Positions 6,414-11,779 of a stretch of DNA of 12,329 nucleotides are shown here, one piece after another. The notes under the pieces are model-generated. The model was not told the DNA's origin, ran no database searches, and worked only from the letters and a program-made list of their open reading frames with translations. This DNA comes from Baffinella frigidus (lineage: Eukaryota; Cryptophyceae; Cryptomonadales; Baffinellaceae): assembly GCA_026770585.1 (NCBI GenBank), contig MU646546.1:247742-260070 (forward strand). The letters run 5' to 3'. Within the stretch, counting starts at the first letter, position 1; each line of letters starts with the position of its first letter. The position numbers and the translations under genes were made by a program.

Positions 6414-7351
6414 CTACTGGAAACAATTTTCGATCCTTGGAGGTTTATTTGGCAATCAGAGGCGAAAGTTCTGGATTTATTTGGCAATCATTTTCTTGGA
6501 GTTAGTGAAAAACTGTCCTCAAACCGTGAAATCCGGGAAAGTGCTTGCAACAAATTTGTCAAATATATCGTACAGCGGTGAGACAAAGGGTGTATGAGTT
6601 GAATACATTAATAAGCATGAACATGAACGGTTCCCCCGCATACCTGAAAATTTCAAGTACTCCATTGCCATATAATTTGAGGGCTGTGATGCCATTGGAT
6701 ACTTCGACAGATATGATCCCGATGGTGGTATATTGTGCGGTTGGTGTTGCACTACATCTACTGCAATCAAGCCTGTGTACGAACAACACAACACGCGGCG
6801 GAGGTTATGCCATTGCGAACCTGATGTTGTTTAATAAACACGATCAACGACGCGTGTCTGGCATAACCATACGGTACAAAAAGTTAGTTGGGAGCGCACT
6901 TGGTATCGAACGAATCATCGTTGTGGTGTGTTTTTTTGTCTCTGTGTGAGGTATTGACCCCTGCAACAGGAAGAACGTTGACAACTTTGTTGATTATGAG
7001 ACCTGCCGCCTTACCTGGTTTTATCTGTTTGATCCCGGCAACTGCCGCATGTGTATGTCGGTGCACATTGGCAACTACACCATGTATGACCATGTATGTT
7101 TGTGACGATGTTTGCCGTATGTTGGTGAATATTGTTAATGGTTTCGGTAGCTTTCTGTAGACCCGGTATGCCTATGAAGCGCTTGATTGATTTCACCGTT
7201 TTTGTGTAACGTCTCTGCCCCTCGAATCAATTTATTTGCAATTGCTTTACCCCCTGACGGGATTATATGGCTTTTATTACCTAACCTTCCGCGGAATCGA
7301 AACCGCTTGAGAGTGAGGGAAACCGCTGTAGAGCCACCTCACCACTCTGGA
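6414..7351. other. A+T-richer unassigned stretch
   Basis: The composition is visibly richer in A and T than the surroundings and carries none of the palindromic elements. A 15-bp direct repeat TTTATTTGGCAATCA occurs at 6444-6458 and 6476-6490. Several frames are open on both strands: 6545-6949 (+), 6559-6789 (-), 6888-7160 (+) and 6884-7093 (-). They overlap one another and none matches a family I know. The minus frame 6559-6789 (containing IGIISVEVSNGITALKLYG) is the most protein-like by eye. A decayed gene or a foreign segment is possible; I cannot choose. Confidence 0.4.
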
Positions 7352-7533
7352 TGAAAGAAATATGGTGAACGCACTTTGGAGTGCTCATGGACTCTCGGTA
7401 CAGGGGTACCTCGCTCACAAGAAACGCCCCCCCCCTCCAGGACCACGATAGGGCCCTAGGCATAGTCCTACTGGAGGGTCCGCGCTTTCTTATGAGCGAG
7501 ATACTCCTGTAGGTGATGCTGGAAGCTAGCGTC
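7352..7533 (+). repeat. Dispersed block X, copy interrupted by element A2
   Basis: TGAAAGAAATATGGTGAACG onward (7352-7390) and GGTGATGCTGGAAGCTAGCG (7512-7531) match 3554-3592 and 3631-3650. Element A2 occupies the middle, where the other copy has only a (CT)n tract. Confidence 0.75.
7399..7511. mobile_element. Family A MITE-like element, 113 bp, copy A2
   Basis: The left TIR TACAGGGGTACCTCGCTCAC, then AAGAAA, pairs with the right TIR TTTCTTATGAGCGAGATACT, then CCTGTA. The interior has GGGCCCTAGGCATAG and a decayed core (CCTACTGGAGG). It is inserted in dispersed block X, whose other copy (3554-3652) lacks it. Confidence 0.85.
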
Positions 7534-7683
7534 GTTGGAGGGGGCGATATAGGACTCACCCTTGGAGCCCTTTTCCCCTGAGGCGGGCCCATCCCGGACC
7601 CGGTCCTCACAGGGTTCGCGGGTACACTTACTCGGTTTCTAGGGTTCCAGGGATCTCTAGGGATCGTGTAGGCTCCTAGGAGG

Positions 7684-7741
7684 CCCTTTCGGTCCTTGAG
7701 GTCCTTCGAGCTCCCAACATAGGCGGACACCGGAACTTGTT
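7684..7741 (-). repeat. Dispersed repeat R, copy R4
   Basis: The reverse complement of the second half of R1/R2 (AAGTTCCGGTGTCCGCCTAT, GTTGGGAGCTCGAAG). It ends three bases before element B2. Confidence 0.7.
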
Positions 7742-7744
7742 CTA

Positions 7745-7845
7745 TCCCTTAAGTGACCAGTAGGCTCATACGCCCTACTGTAGGGCCCTAGGACCTGCCT
7801 AGGACCTCTTGGCGGTCAAATTTGACCGCCTGGTCACTTAACGGA
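7745..7845 (-). mobile_element. Family B MITE-like element, 101 bp, copy B2
   Basis: TIRs TCCCTTAAGTGACCA and TGGTCACTTAACGGA (one mismatch), flanked by TA on both sides (cTA at 7743-7744, TAg after the right end). Inverted relative to B1 and nearly identical to it through the core. The exception is the stem-loop next to one TIR: here it is a perfect 20-bp palindrome, GGCGGTCAAATTTGACCGCC (7811-7830), unrelated in sequence to the B1 stem-loop. Confidence 0.85.
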
Positions 7846-8046
7846 TAGAAAGGCGCGCGAGACTGCGTAGGCTCTAGATGACAGCCTTTCCGCGGTGAGG
7901 GTTTCATGGTACTAATCAATCATGCCCGGATTACAGGGGTACCTCGCTCATAAGAAACTGCCCCCCCCCCCTAGAATCACCATAGGGTCCCACAGGGGTA
8001 CCTTGCACATAAGAAACCACCGCCCCCTAGGACCCTACAGTACATG

Positions 8047-8168
8047 TACAGGGGTACCTCGCTCACAAGAAACTGCCTCCCCCCCTAGGGCCACCATAGG
8101 GCCCTAGGCATAGGCCTACTGTAGGGTCCTGAGGGGGGGGTGTTTCTTATGAGCGAGGTACCCCTGTA
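8047..8168. mobile_element. Family A element, 122 bp, innermost copy of the nest
   Basis: Complete: TACAGGGGTACCTCGCTCAC at the left, ATGAGCGAGGTACCCCTGTA at the right, and an interior with GGGCCCTAGGCATAGGCC and the core CCTACTGTAGGGTCCT. It sits at the TA of the core palindrome of the element that surrounds it. Confidence 0.85.
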
Positions 8169-8220
8169 GGGCTATGCCTAGGGCCCTATGGTGGTCCTAG
8201 GGGGGGGACGATTTCTTGAG

Positions 8221-8340
8221 AGCGAGGTACCCCTGTAGATAGGCCTACTGTAGGGTCCTAAGAGGGAGCGGTTTCTTATGAGCGAGGTACCCCTGTAGAT
8301 AGGCCTACTGTAGGGTCCTAAGAGGGAGCGGTTTCTTATG
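8221..8340. repeat. Perfect 2 x 60-bp tandem duplication
   Basis: Bases 8221-8280 and 8281-8340 are identical. The unit covers most of one right half of a family A element. Complete identity suggests a recent slippage or unequal exchange event, or a sequence assembly artefact. Confidence 0.95.
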
Positions 8341-8454
8341 AGCGAGGTACATGTACCCCTGTACCGCCATGGTCCAAACCCTGCCGGAATAGTCAACCGT
8401 CGTGAGTCTCGCCCCCCCCTGTAGCAACTCTCACTCTCTCTCTATGTAAAGCGA

Positions 8455-8455
8455 C

Positions 8456-8498
<43 letters not shown>
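8455..8498 (+). repeat. (CT)n microsatellite
   Basis: CT dinucleotides with one CCC interruption, preceded by a shorter run at 8429-8444. GAGTCTCGCCCCCCCCTGT occurs upstream (about 8404-8422) and again at about 8713-8731, bracketing this region and element C3. Confidence 0.95.
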
Positions 8499-8501
<3 letters not shown>

Positions 8502-8554
8502 AGCAGGCGCCAGCGAAGGCAGAGCTGGGGGCGGTGCGGGCGGTGCTCGAGACG

Positions 8555-8709
8555 CTCACGTAGGAACCCCCCTATGTCCCTACGGGTTGCCTACTGTAGG
8601 GTCCTACTCACGTAGGAACCCCCCTATGTCCCTACGGGTTGCCTACCGTAGGGTCCTAGGTCTTATCGCCTAGAGGTGATTCAAACCCCCTTCGAAGTCC
8701 GCTGTGTGG
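8555..8709 (+). mobile_element. Family C element, partial copy C3, with a 52-bp tandem duplication
   Basis: The right part (CCTACCGTAGGGTCCTAGGT, CTTATCGCC, then the TIR ending CCGCTGTGTGG) matches C1. The left TIR and its stem-loop are absent. Instead a 52-bp unit beginning CTCACGTAGGAACCCCCCTA is present twice (8555-8606, 8607-8658) with one difference (CTACTG versus CTACCG). Confidence 0.75.
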
Positions 8710-8793
8710 GTGGGAGTCTCGCCCCCCCCTGTCGAACCTGCTTCGTCAGCTCCCATAATGTATTGAGGGCTCTCGAATAAACCTACCTACACC

Positions 8794-8915
8794 TACAGAG
8801 GTACCTCGCTCATGAGAAAGCGCCTCCCCCTAGGACCCTACAGCAGCCCTATGCCTAGGGCCCTCTGGTGGTCCTAGGGAGGGGGGCGTTTTCTTATGAG
8901 CGAGGTACCCCTGTA
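8794..8915. mobile_element. Family A MITE-like element, 122 bp, copy A4
   Basis: The left TIR TACAGAGGTACCTCGCTCAT pairs with the right TIR ending TATGAGCGAGGTACCCCTGT, then A. The core is CCCTACAGCAG with ATGCCTAGGGCCCTCTGGTG. It is in the same internal orientation as A5, 189 bases away. Confidence 0.85.
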
Positions 8916-9104
8916 CGTGCATGTTTCAGAAGACGGCCCTGCACGCGTAACCGCCTCCAAACCCGCAAGCACCTACCAAGAGGAGGACGACCCCCTTACA
9001 AGAGGGTCGCGACTCTCTTGCAAGGAGGTCGCGACCACCTTAGATCTTGAGCAGGAAGCTCATGAGGAGGCCTCACGCCATTGCTGCCCCTCCGGATCCC
9101 CCAG
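8916..9104 (+). other. Possible exon remnant between two family A elements
   Basis: A frame that enters from element A4 stays open through the unique DNA and reads VSEDGPARVTASKPASTYQE, then EDDPLTRGSRLSCKEVATTL and DLEQEAHEEASRH. This is charged, non-repetitive, protein-like sequence. No family is recognised and no start or splice site stands out. The same stretch holds a small hairpin, CTTACAAGAG facing CTCTTGCAAG (8995-9024), and two GTCGCGAC palindromes. It could equally be non-coding. Confidence 0.2.
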
Positions 9105-9226
9105 TACAGGGGTACCTCGCTCATAAGAAACAGCCTCCCTCTAGGACCCTACAGTAGGACTATGCCTAGGGCCCTAGGGGGGTCCTAGGGGGGGGTGCGG
9201 TTTCTTATGAGCGAGGTACCCCTGTA
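9105..9226. mobile_element. Family A MITE-like element, 122 bp, copy A5
   Basis: TIRs TACAGGGGTACCTCGCTCAT, then AAGAAAC, and the exact reverse complement at 9200-9226, giving 27 perfect bases. The interior has CTAGGACCCTACAGTAGG and ATGCCTAGGGCCCTAGG. This is the best-preserved free copy and the best reference for the family. Confidence 0.9.
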
Positions 9227-9308
9227 GTGCACAGGCCCGCTGCAGGTCTAGCGACGACACCTGCCGCGCCCCCCTTGCACAGCCCCCCCTACACGCCCAT
9301 CCTCAGAC

Positions 9309-9367
9309 AGTGCGAGAGTGCGAGCGAGAGCGAGCGAGAGCGAGCGAGAGAGACAGAGGGAGAGAGA

Positions 9368-9405
<38 letters not shown>
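9309..9405 (+). repeat. (GA)n / GCGA-rich microsatellite
   Basis: GCGAGAGC-type units pass into GAGAGAGG and pure GA, ending in a G run. Arg/Glu or Ser/Leu repeat proteins predicted across it on either strand are translation artefacts. Confidence 0.95.
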
Positions 9406-9507
9406 AGAAAAGAGATCGAGGGAGCCTTAACGCTTGACCCACGCGAACTTCTTGCGAGACCTCGCCTGCCCGGGCTTCTCCCTCTCAACCTGTTTTCGAG
9501 CTTTCGA

Positions 9508-9545
9508 GTCAAGAGTTTTTTTTCGGGTCAAGAGTTTTTTTTCGG
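9508..9545 (+). repeat. 19-bp tandem repeat, two perfect copies
   Basis: GTCAAGAGTTTTTTTTCGG occurs twice in a row and begins a third time (GTCAA). No function is apparent. Confidence 0.9.
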
Positions 9546-9592
9546 GTCAAAGTCCACGGCATGTGTCCATCCCGAACCACACTCCCTCTCCA

Positions 9593-9754
9593 CCACACAG
9601 CGGGCTTCGAAAGGATTCCGAATAACCCTCAAGCGATAAGACCTGAGACCCTACGGTAGGCAATCCGTAGGGACATATGGGGGGTTCCTACGGATAAGGT
9701 AACCGAAAATGGCTTAAATCTAAGCAGAAAATCCCTTCGTAGCCCGCTGCGTGG
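9593..9754 (-). mobile_element. Family C MITE-like element, 162 bp, copy C4
   Basis: The left TIR CCACACAGCGGGCTTCGAAA pairs with the right TIR ending CCCTTCGTAGCCCGCTGCGT, then GG. The orientation is opposite to C1. The interior has AATAACCCTCAAGCGATAAG, the core CCCTACGGTAGG, and TTCCTACGGATAAGGTAACC. Just inside the right TIR is a stem-loop TGgCTTA-aatc-TAAGCA (9710-9726), whose sequence differs from the C1 and C2 stem-loops. Confidence 0.8.
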
Positions 9755-10387
9755 CTGGTTTCGTGCTTTCGGGTCAGATATTCTTCAACGTCACCGGCCT
9801 GCGTCCAAACCGCCACCCAATCGAGTGTGGCAGAGATACCATGAGGAGACCAAAAGGCACCATGCGGAGACCAAAACCGGCCCAGCTTTCATGTTTCACG
9901 ATGCGTGGATCAAAACCCACAACACGGACCTGGGTTCGGGCCGAAAAAAACGGTACCACACGAGAGTGCTAGAGGGGTCCATTTAAAACCGAGATGTAGC
10001 CTTTGCGTAGTAACTTGCATTGCCTTTGGAGCCATTCTAGGCGAAATTAGCCCATTTTTTACAACCCCACATGTAAATAGGGCCCTTTTGCATTCTCGAG
10101 TGGTACGCCGGTTGGCGCTGCGCGTCTCTGCCATCCCTAACTTGCAACATGCGACCACACGGTTGACTACACAGGAAACCATTTCAGTGGTTCAATGTCA
10201 CTTATTTTAGCACCTTTCCGCTACAAACTCTGGGCACGTGACCTCTGGAATCCGGGGGTTGTGGTTGTCTGGGAGGCGACACGCGAGAGCAGAAAGATGC
10301 TCTAGAGAGTAGTCACCTACCCAGAGTCATATATTACCGAGTATACAACAGTATACGACGACAAAAGCCGGCCAGACCAAGAAGCTT
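9755..10387. other. No gene recognised; one short tandem repeat
   Basis: A 21-bp unit ACCATGAGGAGACCAAAAGG followed by C is repeated at 9838-9858 and 9859-9879 with a few changes. A third trace may be present near 9900. Frames of 73 (9751-9972) and 101 codons (9905-10210) overlap each other on the + strand and show no domain or codon pattern I would credit. GTATAC occurs twice around 10339-10355. Confidence 0.5.
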
Positions 10388-10500
10388 AACCACAAACCCC
10401 AAAACCTAAACTCCCGAACTCGAAACCATAAGTTGACCAAAACTCCCGAACCCTCAAGCCCTAGGTAGACCTCAACTCCCGAACCCTCAACCCTAGCGAA
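10388..10500 (-). repeat. Highly decayed telomere-like DNA
   Basis: Repeated CTCCCGAACCCTCAA and CCCTAG-type units, such as AACTCCCGAACCCTCAAGCC and CAACTCCCGAACCCTCAACC, resemble decayed CCCTAAA. It lies immediately after the second uS9 exon copy on the minus strand, in the position of an intron or 3' flank. Confidence 0.55.
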
Positions 10501-10506
10501 GTAGAC

Positions 10507-10553
10507 CTGGCAATCATCCTGGGTGAGGAAATAGTGCTCCTTCAAGATCTCGC
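10507..10553 (-). pseudogene. Truncated second copy of uS9 exon B
   Basis: These 47 bases match 10703-10749 with four differences. On the minus strand they read SEILKEHYFLTQDDCQ, against the exon B ending REIMKGHYFLTQDDRQ. The upstream third of the exon (the AHDPSF part) and its splice acceptor are absent. The GT after CAG is kept. Arg of the uS9 D-x-R-Q motif is replaced by Cys through a CGC to TGC change. It is downstream of exon B on the same strand, consistent with a local duplication that then decayed. Alternatively it is an alternative exon, but loss of the acceptor argues against that. Confidence 0.65.
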
Positions 10554-10702
10554 TTCCACTTAGCAGCCACCAGGGGCTTCACGGATACAGTCAATCTAAA
10601 CGATTTGTCCTAGGCTCTTACCCATTTGCATTGGATTATAACCGCGCCCCCCCCGAGAATCCGGGGGAAAATATCTTGGGCCGCAGCTAAGTGCATGAGG
10701 AC

Positions 10703-10768
10703 CTGGCGATCGTCCTGGGTGAGGAAATAGTGCCCCTTCATGATCTCGCGGAACGACGGGTCGTGCGC
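10703..10768 (-). CDS. rps9: Ribosomal protein uS9, exon B (22 codons)
   Basis: On the minus strand this reads AHDPSFREIMKG, then HYFLTQDDRQ, and a following V codon overlaps the donor. It aligns with the bacterial-type uS9 segment ...EYDESLRSELRK, AGFVTRDARQV. It is bounded by GTGCAG (acceptor) and CAG|GTCCTC (donor), in frame with exon A. uS9 is a small-subunit ribosomal protein whose C-terminal tail reaches the decoding region. The form here looks bacterial or organellar rather than cytosolic, so a nucleus-encoded mitochondrial or plastid protein is the likely origin. The final ERKK-type tail exon was not found downstream, so the gene may be broken or may use long introns. Codon positions vary mostly where uS9 tolerates change. 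Confidence 0.75.
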
Positions 10769-10787
10769 CTGCACAGCGTTTATGGCG

Positions 10788-10925
10788 GGTTTAGGGTTTA
10801 GGGTTTAGGGTGTAGGGTTTGGGGTCTGGGGTTTGGAGTTTGGGGTTTAGGGTTTAGGTGTAAGGGTTTAGGGTTTAGGGTTTAGGGTTTAGGGTTTAGG
10901 GTTTGGGGTTTAGTGTTCAGGTTTT
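10788..10925 (+). repeat. TTTAGGG array inside the intron between uS9 exons A and B
   Basis: About 18 heptamers, mostly clean, with some GGGG and TGTAGGG variants. On the coding (minus) strand the intron is therefore CCCTAAA repeats, framed by GTTAAA after exon A and GTGCAG before exon B. The array makes up about 138 of the 160 intron bases. Confidence 0.9.
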
Positions 10926-10928
10926 AAC

Positions 10929-10967
10929 CTGCAGCGCCCGCGCGATGCCCAGCTTCACCGCTCCGGC
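10929..10967 (-). CDS. rps9: Ribosomal protein uS9, exon A (13 codons)
   Basis: On the minus strand the 39 bases read AGAVKLGIARALQ, matching the strongly conserved uS9 segment that in bacteria reads Q-AGAIRHGITRALM. The exon is precisely bounded by CTGTGCAG (acceptor) and CTGCAG|GTTAAA (donor). It is in phase 0, and exon B (10703-10768) continues the uS9 alignment without a gap across the junction. Telomere-type repeats fill the DNA on both sides. The exons that should encode the N-terminal part (GTGRRK to GGG-SGQ) are not recognisable upstream in the window. It may be a live gene with long introns or a remnant. The two-exon alignment makes the identity firm; functionality is open. Confidence 0.8.
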
Positions 10968-11117
10968 CTGCACAGGGTTTAGGGTTTAGGGTTTAGGGTT
11001 GAGGGTTTAGGGTTTAGGGTTTAGGGTTTAGGGTGTAGGGTGTAGGATTTAGGTAGGGTTCAGGGTTCAGGGTTCAGGGTTCAGGGTTTGGGGTGTAGGG
11101 TTCTGGGTTCAGGGGGA
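10968..11117 (+). repeat. TTTAGGG array upstream (coding sense) of uS9 exon A
   Basis: Clean TTTAGGG units near 10977-11030 grade into GTTCAGG and TTTGGGG variants by 11117. It occupies the place of the intron before exon A. Beyond it, 11119-11236 is open on the minus strand (QGFQRLVAGLAGVDRSVALW onward). That does not resemble uS9 and I cannot assign it. Confidence 0.9.
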
Positions 11118-11236
11118 CATCGGCGCCCTCCTCGTGTGTCCCAACCTCTCTCCCCGCGGGGGGGAGATCCTGGGTCTGCAGCCACAACGCGACGCTACGG
11201 TCTACCCCCGCCAACCCAGCAACCAAACGCTGGAAC

Positions 11237-11593
11237 CCTTGGTCGGATAGCGAGGGGGCAAACGGATCGGGTACGCATCCAAAAATTGGTATCTGTCGCG
11301 GTTCCAATTTTTTCGGTACCTGCCGCGGTGCCAATTTCATTTCGGACCATACCAGAATCTGTCCTGATGAAAAGGCGTAAGATAGCATCATTTGATGCCT
11401 AAAATAGCATATACACCCTTACCTTCCGCGTGGGGAGCCTAAGATAGCGGGACAGATTCTGCCTTGGTCCGATTTTCCCCCCCTCACAATTTGTGGGCGC
11501 CGACCTGCACGATGGACAGTTTGGCAATCGTAAGTCAACTTGTTGAGTTAAGACTTACACGATCCATTTGCCCCCCTCGCTATCCGACCATGG
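11237..11593. mobile_element. Family G foldback element, about 357 bp, single copy
   Basis: The left arm 11237-11272 (CCTTGGTCGGATAGCGAGGG onward to GGATCGGGT) pairs with the right arm 11557-11593 (ACACGATCCATTTGCCCCCC onward to CCGACCATGG), with one indel and about three mismatches. A stem-loop GTAAGTC-AACT...AGTT-aa-GACTTAC (11530-11558) abuts the right arm. A second inverted repeat is nested inside (11343-11471). No coding frame spans it. It is best read as a non-autonomous TIR or foldback element with nested palindromes. Confidence 0.7.
11343..11471. repeat. Inner inverted repeat, 129 bp, within family G
   Basis: CGGACCATACCAGAATCTGT then CC (11343-11364) pairs with GGACAGATTCTGCCTTGGTC then CG (11450-11471) with three mismatches. 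Between them are several AAGATAGC/AAATAGC motifs and ATCATTTGATG. It may be an independent element inserted in the larger one. Confidence 0.7.
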
Positions 11594-11779
11594 ATCCGTC
11601 TAAGACTGACCGACTTCCGAATGAGCGACACGCATGCCCGTGACCTAGCTCTGTCTCACTCGGGTTGACTCATCGGCTTCACACCAAAAGTTGACGAATT
11701 CATCCCAGAAAACAGGGGGCTCAAGTTCCGATCTCCTCATTTTGAGGAGCCCAGATTCACCCAGGCAGAGTGTTTGTCA
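11594..11779. other. No gene or repeat recognised
   Basis: Mixed-composition spacer between the family G foldback and the doubtful frame at 11780. Only short motifs, such as CACACCAAAAGTTGACGAAT, are visible. Confidence 0.4.

Larger units (their letters stand above)
7932..8363. mobile_element. Nested cluster of three family A elements plus a 60-bp tandem duplication
   Basis: Reading left to right there are three left ends (7932, 7991, 8047) and then four right ends (8168, 8237, 8297, 8363). The innermost element, 8047-8168, is a complete 122-bp copy. Joining 7991-8042 to 8169-8237 gives 121 bases and restores the core CCTACAG-TA-GGG of a second copy. Joining 7932-7990 to 8238-8297 gives 119 bases of a third. 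These lengths match the free copies (113-122). The fourth right end comes from a perfect 60-bp tandem duplication (8221-8280 and 8281-8340), and its TIR carries a 6-bp insertion (ATGTAC). The whole could fold as one long imperfect hairpin. Confidence 0.8.

Noticed and set aside
7608-7640. tRNA-like GGTTC box
   Set aside because: No acceptor stem, A box or cloverleaf could be formed around it.
7922-8107. Plus-strand frame across the nested cluster
   Set aside because: It is made wholly of element arms and its periodicity comes from three left ends.
7932-8363. CRISPR-like or satellite array
   Set aside because: The repeated units change orientation in the middle (three left, then right arms) and have TIR structure. 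The context is eukaryotic and there are no regular spacers.
8178-8396. 72-codon minus frame with a repeated RGTSLIRNRSLLGPYS peptide
   Set aside because: The peptide is the translation of family A TIRs and core. The repeat reflects the tandem element halves, not a repeat protein.
9227-9639. Arg/Glu-rich and Ser/Leu-rich frames on both strands
   Set aside because: They are translations of the GA microsatellite.
9836-9972. RRPKGTMRRPKP-type tandem protein motif
   Set aside because: It derives from a two-unit 21-bp DNA tandem. No further sign of coding is present.
11074-11391. 105-codon minus frame as the N-terminal part of uS9
   Set aside because: Its sequence (FQRLVAGLAGVDRSVALW...) does not match uS9, and it spans both foldback element G and telomere repeats.
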